The notes under the pieces are model-generated. The model was not told the DNA's origin. It did no database searches and saw nothing but the letters and a program-made list of their open reading frames with translations. This document shows, in pieces, positions 54,519-63,044 of a stretch of DNA of 64,000 bases. Numbering within the stretch: the stretch's first letter is position 1; every line of letters starts with the position of its first letter. Origin of the DNA: JBDZUZ01 sp040255445 (GTDB lineage: Bacteria; Planctomycetota; Phycisphaerae; Phycisphaerales; UBA1924); contig JBDZUZ010000001.1 in assembly GCA_040255445.1 (NCBI GenBank), positions 1-64,000 on the forward strand, given 5' to 3'. Both the position numbers and the translations under genes were made by a program.

Positions 54519-56549
54519 ATGCTGATCGCGGCCGCCTGCCTCGCACTCACCCTCGCCCAGCCCTCCGCGCTGCCCACATCGGCTCACGCCGCCACGGGGC
54601 TTTCGGTGGCCGAGATGCCGCCGCCCCGCTCCTTCAACTGGCAACGCCCCGAACCCGGCCAGCCCAACCACGCCGCCCCGATCGCCTTCTGTTTCGACCC
54701 CGACCGCCCGCCCCCGCCCCAGGTCATGCGGCTGGTCGAGGAAGCCCGCGCGGGGCAGTCCAATTTCACCCTCACCCAGCGCTGGCCGGGCGAGATGGGC
54801 ACACCCATCGTGCTCACTTGGAGCCTCGCCCCCGACGGCGTCGTCGTTGATGACGCGTTCGGCGCCGCGCCCAGCTCGCTCTTCGCGCGGATGGACCAGG
54901 CCTTCGGCTCCGGCGGACGCGCCCAGTGGATCTCGCGCATCGAACAGAGCTTCGAACGCTGGTCGCGTCTCACCGGCGTCACATTCGTCCGTATCCGTGC
55001 CGGCGCCAACGACTGGGACGACGGCGCTCCATGGGGCCAAACGGGGAACGCCGCCCGCGGCGACATCCGCATCGCCATGAAACCCATCGACGGTGCCGGC
55101 GGTGTGACGGGATACGCGGTGCTGCCGGGCAACGGCGACATCGTGCTCGATGTCGCCGAGGATTGGGCCTTCTGGCCCGCCGAGAACCGCTTCCTGCGCA
55201 CCATCGTGATGCACGAGATCGGCCACGCCCTCGGCCTCGATCACGCCTGCCCGCAGAACGCGACCAAGCTGATGGAGCCGGTGCGCACACTCCCCTTCGA
55301 CGGCCCGCAGCAGGACGATGTCCGCGGCATGCACGAGCTCTACGGCGACATCTACGAGCCCAACAACACGCGTGAGCAAAGGGCGTCGCTGGGTGTCCTG
55401 ACCACCGAGCGAACGATCGGAGTGCCCGAGGTGCCCACGCCGCGCCCCGCGAACACAGCGACGCTGTCGATCAGGGACTGGAGAGATCAAGACCATTTCC
55501 TGATCCGCGTGACACGCCCGACAGTCGTTGAGATGACCATCACGCCCGTCGGCAGTGTCTACGCGAGCGAGGGCCTGCAACCCGATGGCCAGTGCGACGG
55601 CGGCGGCTGGACGATCGACGGGCAGCGGACATCGGGCATGCATCTGTCAGCGCTGAGCGAGACCGTGCCGGACCGGAATCTGACGTACTGGACAGCGCAT
55701 AGCACGGATGGGCAGCCCGCCACCCACCCGCATTTCCTCATCGGCCCGGGGTCCGGCGCGCACATCGTTGTCGAGCCCTTCGTGACCTTCGCGCCCCAGC
55801 TCTACCAGCTCACACTTCGACCGATCCCCGCGGTCTTCGCGATCGACGCCACGCAGGGTCAGTTCGGTTCGTTCATCGAGATCAACTGGCCGGAGGTGCC
55901 GGCGGTTCACAAGTTCGTCGTGCGCCGCAGCCTCGACCCGGGCGGCGCAGATCTTCAGCACGTCGGTGAGCTGGGTCACTTTCGAAGCCAGACGATGCTC
56001 CGCGACGCGAATGTCGAGCCGGGGCGAATCTACTACTACTTCCTCTTCGGTCAGAACGTCGCGACCGAGTACCTCCTCGCGGGACCCGTCGCCGGCTGGT
56101 CCGGGAATGTCCCCAACACGCCGCCGATCGCCGATGCCGGGCCCGATCTGGTCGTCACCGATGACGACAACGACGGCTTCGCCGATGTCACGCTCGATGC
56201 TTCGCGCAGCACCGACCCCGACGGCACGATCGTCGCCTACCGCTGGATGCAGGGCGCGCAGCTGCTCGGCGAGTTCACGGATCCGCTGACGACAGCGCGA
56301 CTTCCGCTGGGCAACCACCTCATCAACCTCCGTGTCACCGATGACCGCGGCGCCACCGCGATCGATCAGGTCCGTATCACCGTCGGCGACTGCGCCGCCG
56401 ACTGGGACGGCTCGGGCGCGGTCGATGGCGACGACCTCGCCGCGTTCCTCCGCGACTGGCAGGCGGGCATCGCCGACTTCGACGGCTCGGGCGGGACCGA
56501 CGGCGACGATCTCGCCCGCTTCCTCCCACGCTGGGAATTCGGCTGCTGA
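54519..56549 (+). CDS. Secreted matrixin-like metalloprotease paralogue with GC-type dockerin tail
   Basis: A 676-residue paralogue of the preceding gene, same domain order. Signal MLIAAACLALTLAQPSALPT. Catalytic motif HEIGHALGLDH (His232, Glu233, His236, His242) and KLMEP turn. A YEPNNTREQRASLGV segment opens the prepeptidase-like region, followed by a fibronectin-like stretch (IEINWPEVPAVHKFVVRRS) and a PKD domain (IADAGPDLVVTDDDNDGFAD). The tail is the two-Cys type: CAADWDGSGAVDGDD, then IADFDGSGGTDGDD and PRWEFGC. The ATG at 54519 follows GGGAGTTCC. Confidence 0.9.
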   Translation: MLIAAACLALTLAQPSALPTSAHAATGLSVAEMPPPRSFNWQRPEPGQPNHAAPIAFCFDPDRPPPPQVMRLVEEARAGQSNFTLTQRWPGEMGTPIVLTWSLAPDGVVVDDAFGAAPSSLFARMDQAFGSGGRAQWISRIEQSFERWSRLTGVTFVRIRAGANDWDDGAPWGQTGNAARGDIRIAMKPIDGAGGVTGYAVLPGNGDIVLDVAEDWAFWPAENRFLRTIVMHEIGHALGLDHACPQNATKLMEPVRTLPFDGPQQDDVRGMHELYGDIYEPNNTREQRASLGVLTTERTIGVPEVPTPRPANTATLSIRDWRDQDHFLIRVTRPTVVEMTITPVGSVYASEGLQPDGQCDGGGWTIDGQRTSGMHLSALSETVPDRNLTYWTAHSTDGQPATHPHFLIGPGSGAHIVVEPFVTFAPQLYQLTLRPIPAVFAIDATQGQFGSFIEINWPEVPAVHKFVVRRSLDPGGADLQHVGELGHFRSQTMLRDANVEPGRIYYYFLFGQNVATEYLLAGPVAGWSGNVPNTPPIADAGPDLVVTDDDNDGFADVTLDASRSTDPDGTIVAYRWMQGAQLLGEFTDPLTTARLPLGNHLINLRVTDDRGATAIDQVRITVGDCAADWDGSGAVDGDDLAAFLRDWQAGIADFDGSGGTDGDDLARFLPRWEFGC

Positions 56550-56557
56550 GCGCAGTG

Positions 56558-56626
56558 GCGTCGGCATCCTGCCGATGCGGACCGGCAAGTGCACTCATCA
56601 ACGCCGCGCCCCACCGGGCGCGGCGT
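56558..56626. repeat. Two hairpins, same cassette as after matrixin 1
   Basis: GCGTCGGCA-TCC-TGCCGATGC (56558-56578, one G-T pair) and ACGCCGCGCCC-CACC-GGGCGCGGCGT (56601-56626). The second has no T tract. This is the same pair, in the same order, as at 54319-54404 and 58071-58142. Confidence 0.8.
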
Positions 56627-56849
56627 CCTCACGCGCACGTGTGGCAAGCCGCGCCCCCCAACGCCCGAGAACACCGCCGACAACCAACCGCACACCCCTG
56701 TTCTCAGCACATCTCGGGACATCCCTCCTCCCGCCGCGTACCTTCGACCATGCCGGCCGCGCGCCCACCGGGCGCGCTGGCTCACCACCCCAGGCGCAAC
56801 CCCGCGCCCGAGCCCGAGGCCGGCGAACGCACATCCGCAGGAGTCCATC

Positions 56850-58064
56850 ATGCTTCGCACCGCTGTCCTCGTCGCCGCCGCCTGCGCTGCCGCCGCCCCC
56901 GCCCTCGCCCAGCAGTTCGAGGCCGTGCAGCTCGGCACCCTCGGCGGCCCCGGTTCCTCCGCGTTCGGGGTCAACGACACCGGCGTCGTCGTCGGCGCTT
57001 CGGACCTTCCCGATGGCACCTTCCACGCCTTCGTCTGGGAGAACGGCGTGATGACCGACCTGGGCACGCTCGGCGGCGAGGTCTCGACGGCGTTCAGTGT
57101 GAACAACGCGGGCGTGGTGGTCGGCCGCGCCAAGAACGCCGCGGGCGTCGACCGCGCGGTCCGCTGGTTCAAGGACGGCCAGGGCGTCTGGCAGATCGAG
57201 GACCTGGGCACACTCAACGGCGATAACTCCGGCTTCGGCTGGGCCACCCGCATCAACAACGCCGGCCAGATCGTCGGCTACGCCACCGCCGGCCAGCCCT
57301 ACCACGCGTTCATCTGGGAGAACGGCGTGATGACCGATGTCGGCACACTCGACTACACCGGCAACCTCGCGTACTCGCAGGCGCTGGGCATCTCCGACAG
57401 CGGCCAGGTCGTCGGCTTCGCCTACCGCGTCCTCGGCGGACCCGAGCACGGCTTCGTCACCGTCAACGGCCGCCAGGAAGACATCACCCCGGCCTTCAGT
57501 TTCTCGCTCGCCCAGGGCCACAACATCAACACCGCGGGCGTCATCGGCGGCTACATCGCCAACAACACCACCGGCGGCGCGTTCCGCGCGGCCTACATGA
57601 CCCCCGGCAGCGGCTGGACATTGATTCCGCTCCTGGACGGCATGGCCGAGAGCTACGGCTACGACATCAACGAGGCCGGCGAGATGGTCGGTGTCTCCTT
57701 CGTCCAGAGCACCCCGCCCCTCATCATCTTCCGCGGCTACTTCTTCGACGGCGAACAGACCCTCGACCTCAACGACGTCACCAGCGGCCTGCCCGGCACG
57801 GTGATCGACGCCTACGACATCAGCAACACCCGCATGATCGCGGCGAACGCCGACTCCATCGACGGCCCCATCGCCCTGCTCATCCGCCCGATGGCCACCC
57901 CCGGCTGCCCCGCCGACTGGGACCAGTCCGGCGGCGTCGACGGCGACGACATCGGCGCTTTCTTCACAGACTGGCAGGCCGGCAACGCCGACATCGACCA
58001 GTCCGGCGGCACCGACGGCGACGACATCACCGTCTTCTTCAACCACTGGCAGGCCGGCTGCTAA
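56850..58064 (+). CDS. Secreted HAF-repeat protein with GC-type dockerin tail
   Basis: A 404-residue exported protein; signal ends APALAQ. The passenger consists of HAF-type repeats: AVQLGTLGGPGSSAFGVNDT, then HAFVWENGVMTDLGTLGGE, HAFIWENGVMTDVGTL and DISNTRMI, spaced about 55-60 residues. These repeats occur in large numbers in extracellular proteins of planctomycetes and proteobacteria; their role is unknown. The tail is the two-Cys type: CPADWDQSGGVDGDD, then NADIDQSGGTDGDD and HWQAGC. GCAGGAGTCC precedes the ATG. Confidence 0.88.
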   Translation: MLRTAVLVAAACAAAAPALAQQFEAVQLGTLGGPGSSAFGVNDTGVVVGASDLPDGTFHAFVWENGVMTDLGTLGGEVSTAFSVNNAGVVVGRAKNAAGVDRAVRWFKDGQGVWQIEDLGTLNGDNSGFGWATRINNAGQIVGYATAGQPYHAFIWENGVMTDVGTLDYTGNLAYSQALGISDSGQVVGFAYRVLGGPEHGFVTVNGRQEDITPAFSFSLAQGHNINTAGVIGGYIANNTTGGAFRAAYMTPGSGWTLIPLLDGMAESYGYDINEAGEMVGVSFVQSTPPLIIFRGYFFDGEQTLDLNDVTSGLPGTVIDAYDISNTRMIAANADSIDGPIALLIRPMATPGCPADWDQSGGVDGDDIGAFFTDWQAGNADIDQSGGTDGDDITVFFNHWQAGC

Positions 58065-58070
58065 GCGGTG

Positions 58071-58142
58071 GCATCGGCATTCTGCCGATGCGGAACACCG
58101 ACGTGCTCACCACAACGCCGCGCCCCACCCGGGCGCGGCGTT
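58071..58142. repeat. Hairpin cassette after HAF-repeat gene
   Basis: GCATCGGCA-TTC-TGCCGATGC (58071-58091) is followed by AACGCCGCGCCC-(5)-GGGCGCGGCGTT (58114-58125 with 58131-58142, loop CACCC). Both are perfect; the second ends in TT and is likely the terminator. Confidence 0.8.
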
Positions 58143-58165
58143 GTCATTCCCACGCCCGTCAGGTG

Positions 58166-58370
58166 GCACCGATGTCCGCCCAACTCCAGCCCCACATCAC
58201 GCACAAGCCCTCGCCAAGGCGGACATCGGTGCTTCCCAAGCCCACCTCGCGCGTTGCACACTTCCGACGATGTGCCACCGAGATCAGCCCGACCATCGAC
58301 GCCAGTTCACGCAGACAACCAAACCCGGGCGGATCTCGGTGCCTCCCGGACCCGCCTCGCGCGTTGCACA
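58166..58370. repeat. Duplicated inverted-repeat element
   Basis: Arms GCACCGATGTCCGCC (58166-58180) and GGCGGACATCGGTGC (58218-58232) are a perfect 15-base inverted repeat. A second, imperfect copy uses arms 58275-58291 and 58326-58342. Both share a 43-base stretch (58218-58260 and 58328-58370, about seven differences) ending in CTCGCGCGTTGCACA. Repeat period is 110 bases. No coding frame is convincing. Confidence 0.6.
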
Positions 58371-58537
58371 CCCAGCCCAGTCGGTCGCGTGCGGACCTTG
58401 TGCCAATCCCATCTGGCCAGACCCCGATAGCACGGCCGGCATCAAAGAGAGAGCCCCCGCTGGTGCCGCCCCGAACCCCATCAGGGTCTCAAAGCAGACC
58501 CTGATGCCACCGGAATCAACCCCACCCGCCCGCCACC

Positions 58538-58543
58538 TATACT
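58538..58543 (+). promoter_or_regulatory. -10 box for lpd
   Basis: TATACT in CACCTATACTCCC, 64 bases before the lpd start. No good -35 is seen. Confidence 0.35.
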
Positions 58544-58607
58544 CCCACCCTTTGCCAACCACCCACCCCCACCGGGGGTCTATCCCAGTCGAGAGAAAGG
58601 CTGAATC

Positions 58608-60158
58608 GTGGCTGAAACCCGGCACTTCGACCTCATCGTCATCGGCGGCGGGCCCGCCGGCTATGTCGGCGCCATCCGCGCTGCGCAGCTGGGCATGAAA
58701 GTCGCCTGCGTCGAGCGCGCCAAGCTCGGCGGCGTCTGCCTCAACTGGGGCTGCATCCCCTCCAAGAGCCTCCTCGCCAACGCCGAGCTCGTCGAGAAGA
58801 TCAAGGAAAAGGAACACCAGAACTTCTGGGGCCTCAAGATCGGCGGCGAGGTCGCCCTCGACTGGGACCGCATCATCGGCCGCTCCCGCGATGTCGCCGG
58901 CAAGCTCAACAAGGGCATCGAGTTCCTCCTCAAGAAGAACAAGATCGAGCACATCCGCGGCAACGCCAAGATCGTCGCGGCGGGCGGCCCGGGCAAGAAA
59001 TGCAAGGTCGAGATCCAGGACTGCGAAGTCCAGGAAGAGCTCACCAGCGCGCCCGCCAAGCCCGGCAAGACCACCGACACCATCACCGCCGACAACATCC
59101 TCGTCGCCACCGGCTCCGTCGCCCGCGACCTCCCCTTCGCCAGGTTCGACGGCGACAGGATCTGGGGCGCCCGCGAGGCGATGTACAACAAAGAGCAGCC
59201 CAAGAAGCTCATCGTCATCGGCGCCGGCGCGATCGGCATGGAGTTCGCCTACTTCTACAACTCGATGGGGACCGAGGTCACCGTCGTCGAGATGATGCCC
59301 AACATCCTCCCGGTCGAGGACAAGGACATCTCCGCCGCGCTCGAGCGCATGTACAAGAAGGCGGGCATGAAGCTCATGACCTCGACGACGACCACCGCCG
59401 TCGAGAAGACCAAGAGCGGCGTCAAGGTCACCGTCGCCCCCTGGAAGGACGGCAAGGCCGACGACAGCAAGAAGCAGACACTCGAAGCCGACCGCGTCCT
59501 CCTCGCCGTGGGCGTCAAGGGCCGCACCGATGGTCTCTGCGATTCCTCACTGGGCCTCAAGATCGAGCGCGACCACATCGTGACCGACTACCAGCCCGGC
59601 AAGACCCGCGATGAGGCGATCGACTACAAGACCAACCTCCCGGGCATCTACGCCGTCGGCGATGTCATCGGCCCGCCCTGGCTCGCGCACGTCGCGAGCG
59701 AAGAAGCGATCATCTGCGTCGAGCGCATCGCCTGGCGCGCCAAGAAGGCCCACCACGAGCCCATCCCGATCAACTACACCACCATCCCCGGCTGCACCTA
59801 CTGCATCCCGCAGGTCGCCTCAGTTGGCTTCACCGAGCAGGCGCTGATCGCGCAGGGCCTCAAGAAGGGCGAGGACTACGCCGTCGGTTCCTACGGCCTC
59901 AACGCGCACGGCAAGGCCATCGCCACCGCGCACAACGAGGGCCTCGTCAAGATCATCCGCGGCCTGCCCCGCGGCGAGATCCTGGGCGCTCACATCCTGG
60001 GCGATCAGGCCACCGAGCTCATCGCCGAGCTCACCCTCGCCCGCCGCCTCGAAGCCACGACCGAAGAACTCATCGTCACCATGCACGCCCACCCGACGAT
60101 GCACGAAGCGATCCACGAAGCGGCGCTCGCCTCCGAAGGCCGCGTGATCCACGCCTGA
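58608..60158 (+). CDS. lpdA: Dihydrolipoyl dehydrogenase
   Basis: A 516-residue FAD enzyme that reoxidises dihydrolipoamide in pyruvate or 2-oxoglutarate dehydrogenase complexes. The FAD fold starts at GGGPAGYVGAIRAAQLG (13-29). The redox disulfide is Cys44-Cys49 (GGVCLNWGCIPSKSL). The NAD site is IVIGAGAIGMEFAYFYNSMG (about 204-223). A second FAD motif is IYAVGDVIGPP. The catalytic pair is in HPTMHE (495-500). An insertion of about 20 residues near 140-160 (QEELTSAPAKPGKTTDT) lengthens the protein beyond the usual 470. The start overlaps a good GAGAGAAAGGCTGAATC leader. No other dehydrogenase-complex gene is adjacent. It is flanked by dockerin genes. Confidence 0.95.
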   Translation: MAETRHFDLIVIGGGPAGYVGAIRAAQLGMKVACVERAKLGGVCLNWGCIPSKSLLANAELVEKIKEKEHQNFWGLKIGGEVALDWDRIIGRSRDVAGKLNKGIEFLLKKNKIEHIRGNAKIVAAGGPGKKCKVEIQDCEVQEELTSAPAKPGKTTDTITADNILVATGSVARDLPFARFDGDRIWGAREAMYNKEQPKKLIVIGAGAIGMEFAYFYNSMGTEVTVVEMMPNILPVEDKDISAALERMYKKAGMKLMTSTTTTAVEKTKSGVKVTVAPWKDGKADDSKKQTLEADRVLLAVGVKGRTDGLCDSSLGLKIERDHIVTDYQPGKTRDEAIDYKTNLPGIYAVGDVIGPPWLAHVASEEAIICVERIAWRAKKAHHEPIPINYTTIPGCTYCIPQVASVGFTEQALIAQGLKKGEDYAVGSYGLNAHGKAIATAHNEGLVKIIRGLPRGEILGAHILGDQATELIAELTLARRLEATTEELIVTMHAHPTMHEAIHEAALASEGRVIHA

Positions 60159-60195
60159 CCCCCGCCCGCACGGGTGGAACTGAGAGGCTCCCACC

Positions 60196-60225
60196 AGCCC
60201 CCGCGGCCCGCCGCGGGGGCTTTTT
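60196..60225 (+). terminator. Rho-independent terminator of lpd
   Basis: AGCCCCCGCGG (60196-60206) pairs with CCGCGGGGGCT (60211-60221), loop CCCG, followed by a T run. Confidence 0.93.
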
Positions 60226-60249
60226 CGTAGTTCGTTGGGGTGAAAGGAC

Positions 60250-60277
60250 TTGTGTGCGCATCGATTCGTGGCAGAAT
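60250..60277 (+). promoter_or_regulatory. Possible promoter for the 60357 gene
   Basis: TTGTGT (60250-60255), 16 bases, CAGAAT (60272-60277), about 80 bases before the ATG at 60357. Weak match to sigma-70. Confidence 0.3.
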
Positions 60278-60356
60278 CAGGCAGGGCACATCGCATAGAA
60301 GGATGGAGCCCACGCGGGATCGCCTGCCCACGGGCCGGACAGGACAGGGGAACACC

Positions 60357-61157
60357 ATGCAGATCACACCCATCAGACTCTGTACCGCGGCGGGCCTCGC
60401 GATGCTGGCCGCCGCCTCGGCCGCGGCGGGCCAGCCCACCGCCGAGTACCTCGTGCAGCAGAGCGAGATCGCGGTGCTTACCGATGCCGACGGCGTGAGT
60501 GAATCCGCCGCGGCGACCGGCTTTGCGCCCTTCGTCGCCACCCTCGACCGCCAGGTGCCCTTCACCATCGGCGGTGTCAGCGGCACCAACATCAGCGTCG
60601 CCTCGATCTCCTGCACCTTCGATCAGGAGCTGGGCGTGCGTGGCCGGGCGCGCCTCCAGAGCAACGGCGGCGATGTGCCCGGCGCGGGCACGATCTTCGG
60701 CAACGCCGATGTGGTGATCGATTGCACCGTGCAGATCAACATCGAGACACCGTTCCGCGTGCGTGTCGACACGGAGGAGGCGGGCGGGAGCGCGGAGTTC
60801 GAGCGCATCGAGTTCTCCCTCGTGCGCTCCGACGGCCACGTTGTCGTGACATCCACGATGGCGCCGGACCTGCGCGAGTTCGATCGCCGCGGCATCCTGC
60901 CGCCGGGGACCTACCGCTTCGTCTACGACGCCTCGCTGACCTCGGCGATCGAGTCGTGCAACCGCGATGTCGATGTGCGCTTCGAGATCAACGATGAGTG
61001 CCCATCAGACTGGGACGAGTCCGGCGGCATCGACGGCGACGACATCGCCGCGTTCTTCACAGATTGGCAAACGGGCAACGCCGACATCGACCAGTCCGGC
61101 GGGACCGACGGCGACGACATCGCCTACTTCTTCGAACGCTGGCAGGTCGGCTGCTGA
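60357..61157 (+). CDS. Secreted hypothetical protein with GC-type dockerin tail
   Basis: A 266-residue exported protein; signal ends near ASAAAG. The passenger of about 180 residues is a single beta-rich domain (QVPFTIGGVSGTNISVASIS, then VDTEEAGGSAEFERIEFSLV and a PPGTYRFVYDASLTSAIESC end) with no family I recognise. The tail is the two-Cys type (CPSDWDESGGIDGDD, then NADIDQSGGTDGDD and RWQVGC). An AGGGGAAC site precedes the ATG. Last dockerin gene in the window, convergent with holA. Confidence 0.8.
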   Translation: MQITPIRLCTAAGLAMLAAASAAAGQPTAEYLVQQSEIAVLTDADGVSESAAATGFAPFVATLDRQVPFTIGGVSGTNISVASISCTFDQELGVRGRARLQSNGGDVPGAGTIFGNADVVIDCTVQINIETPFRVRVDTEEAGGSAEFERIEFSLVRSDGHVVVTSTMAPDLREFDRRGILPPGTYRFVYDASLTSAIESCNRDVDVRFEINDECPSDWDESGGIDGDDIAAFFTDWQTGNADIDQSGGTDGDDIAYFFERWQVGC

Positions 61158-61182
61158 GTCGCGCCACAGGCCGGCTGCCGTG

Positions 61183-61289
61183 CCACAGGCTGGTTGCTTT
61201 GAACCAGCCTGTGGGGAACGGTACCCGACGCAGGTCGCTGCAATTGCCGCGCACAACCCACAGGCTCGTGCAGAGCCACGAGCCTGTGG
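61183..61289. repeat. Two CCACAGGCT hairpins between convergent genes
   Basis: CCACAGGCTGGTT pairs with AACCAGCCTGTGG (61183-61195, 61202-61214, loop GCTTTG). CCACAGGCTCGTG pairs with CACGAGCCTGTGG (61258-61270, 61277-61289, loop CAGAGC). Arms are perfect 13-mers sharing the first nine bases. Neither has a T tract. Confidence 0.85.
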
Positions 61290-61296
61290 CACTCCC

Positions 61297-62295
61297 TCAC
61301 CGTGACATCGTCATCTGCACGACCAGCCGCTCGAGCGTGCGTTCCGGATCGCCAAGCCCCGTCTTCTGGCGCACATCCGCCTCAACAGCGCGGCGGAAGA
61401 CTTCGAGCGCAGCCCGCGGTTTGGTGCGCCGAGCGGTGTCCGTAATAGCCCGGGCGCTATCGCCCCAGAGCTTGAGCGACTTGCCGATATCCCCCGGGTT
61501 CGCCCCCGCCGCCATCGCGGCGGAGGCCGCGGCGGTCTTCCGCGCCAGGTCCACCAGCGCCCAACTCACCAGCACCGTCGGTTCGCGAGACACGTCGAGC
61601 ACGTAGCGCAGGTGCCCCAGCGCCTGCTCGGTGGTGCCCTGCGCGATCGTCGACTGGATGCCCCAGACCTTCTCCTCGCGCGAGAGGCCGACGAACTGCG
61701 CAACCAGCTCGGGCGTGATCGGGTTCCCCTCGCCCGCCGCGGCGGCGAGCTTGGCGACCTCGCTCGCCAGCCGCGACATGTCCGCGCCGATGCGGTCGAC
61801 CAGGAGGTACGCCGCCTCGGGTTCGAGCGTCGCGTTCTGCCGGTCCCGCGCCACCTTCACACACCACGCCGGCAGCTTGTCGGGCCCGAGCGGATCGCAG
61901 GAGACAAACCCGCCGACCGCCTCGATCGCCTTGTCCAGATTGCCCTTGTTCCACTTCGTCGACCGCAGCACCAGCGTCGCGCCGTCGCTGGGGGCCGCGG
62001 CGTAGCGCTCGACGAGCGGGCGGTTGCCCTCCTTCACGAACTGATCGGCGTTGTCGACGACGACGAGCTTGTGCGAGGCCATCAGCCCGAAGCTGCGGCA
62101 CTCATCAAGGATGTCCGCCGCGGATGTCGCCTCACCATCGAACCGCACAACATCGACCTCGCCCCTGGCCTTGACGAGCATGTCGCGGAGCCGGTTGGTG
62201 TACCCCTCGCGCATGTAGGCATCGGCGCCGATGAGGGCGACGATGCGGTCGTCGGCGGAGAGGGCGTGGGCGGAAGTGGCGGCGCGTTTGGCCAT
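61297..62295 (-). CDS. holA: DNA polymerase III delta subunit
   Basis: A 332-residue clamp-loader subunit that opens the beta sliding clamp during replication. The HolA pattern is visible: HALSADDRIVALIGADAYMR at the N-terminus, an ECRSFGLMASHKLVVVDNAD segment like the delta domain I, then AWCVKVARDRQNATLEPEA, the Asp-rich helix around DRIGADMSRLASEVAKLAAA, and the C-terminal alpha-helical domain (SREEKVWGIQSTIAQGTTEQ). The ATG at 62295 is used; the longer frame to 62382 would translate a purine-rich direct repeat (GGGACAGAGGGACAAAGGGA and relatives) lying between this gene and the next. RBS is weak. Confidence 0.85.
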   Translation of the reverse strand: MAKRAATSAHALSADDRIVALIGADAYMREGYTNRLRDMLVKARGEVDVVRFDGEATSAADILDECRSFGLMASHKLVVVDNADQFVKEGNRPLVERYAAAPSDGATLVLRSTKWNKGNLDKAIEAVGGFVSCDPLGPDKLPAWCVKVARDRQNATLEPEAAYLLVDRIGADMSRLASEVAKLAAAAGEGNPITPELVAQFVGLSREEKVWGIQSTIAQGTTEQALGHLRYVLDVSREPTVLVSWALVDLARKTAAASAAMAAGANPGDIGKSLKLWGDSARAITDTARRTKPRAALEVFRRAVEADVRQKTGLGDPERTLERLVVQMTMSR

Positions 62296-62389
62296 GGGGG
62301 GAATGTAGGGACGAAGGGACAGAGGGACAAAGGGACAGAGGGGAAGGCAGGGAGGCACGAAGGCACGAAGTGGGGGAGACAAAGCGACT

Positions 62390-63013
62390 TCAGCGGCGGA
62401 GGCGGCGCAGGAGTGGGAGGGCGAGCAGCACGATCGTTGCCGGCGCCGGCACGACCGCGATCGTGATGGAGTCGAGCCGGTACGCCGCGGATTCGGGGCC
62501 GTTGGCGTTGATGGTCCACTGCATCGTGACCGGGTTGGGGAAGGTGAAGGTGCCGGCCGCCGCGGTGATGTCGGTGGAGGCGAGTGGGCCGGCGGCGGTT
62601 GTGACGGTGAAGGTCATCGCCTGTGGACCCGTGAGTCCGGGTATTAGGATGGGGATCGGGTCGATCGCGGCCGGCGATGAGGTCAGGGCGAATGTGTCGA
62701 AGAGCGCGGTGTCGGCAAGCACGAAGTACGGCGTTGCTGGAGAAAGGTCGCCGAGGATGACGAGTCCGAACGAACCGACCTCCATGGTCGCCGTCGAGAG
62801 GTCGATCGGGTAGGCGCGGCGGTCGGCGCCGGGGGTGTAGATCGACGAGTCAACCTGGAAGCGCAGGTGCACCGGATCGCCGGGCTGCACGGTGCTGTGC
62901 GAAGCACCGAGCGAGTTGGAGATGACGCTGCCGCGGATGTCGACGCGGACGAGATCAGCGCGTGCAGCACCGGTCAGCCCGAGGCTTGCGATACAGAGAG
63001 CGAGCGTGCGCAC
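62390..63013 (-). CDS. Exported protein with PEP-CTERM-like tail
   Basis: A 207-residue protein: signal peptide ends near GAARAD; GTG start at 63013 after AGAGGAG. The passenger is one beta-sandwich (VRVDIRGSVISNSLGASHST, then DPVHLRFQVDSSIY and TMQWTINANGPESAAYRLDS). The C-terminus is a PEP-CTERM-like sorting signal: VPAPAT, a short hydrophobic stretch and an RRLRR basic end. Family knowledge says such tails are recognised by exosortase in the membrane; no exosortase is in the window. It is a tandem paralogue of the next gene. Confidence 0.8.
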   Translation of the reverse strand: MRTLALCIASLGLTGAARADLVRVDIRGSVISNSLGASHSTVQPGDPVHLRFQVDSSIYTPGADRRAYPIDLSTATMEVGSFGLVILGDLSPATPYFVLADTALFDTFALTSSPAAIDPIPILIPGLTGPQAMTFTVTTAAGPLASTDITAAAGTFTFPNPVTMQWTINANGPESAAYRLDSITIAVVPAPATIVLLALPLLRRLRR

Positions 63014-63044
63014 GGCGTACTCCTCTGGAAGAGAGTTACGTCGA

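Larger units (their letters stand above)
58065..58607. other. 543-base intergenic region
   Basis: It holds a hairpin cassette (58071-58142), a duplicated inverted-repeat element (58166-58370) and a candidate lpd promoter (TATACT 58538-58543). Short ORFs in all frames are low-complexity and not protein-like. Confidence 0.5.

Noticed and set aside
58088..58504. 138-codon plus-strand ORF before lpd
   Set aside because: It runs through hairpins and the duplicated inverted-repeat element and is Pro/Arg/Ser-rich; no ribosome-binding site.
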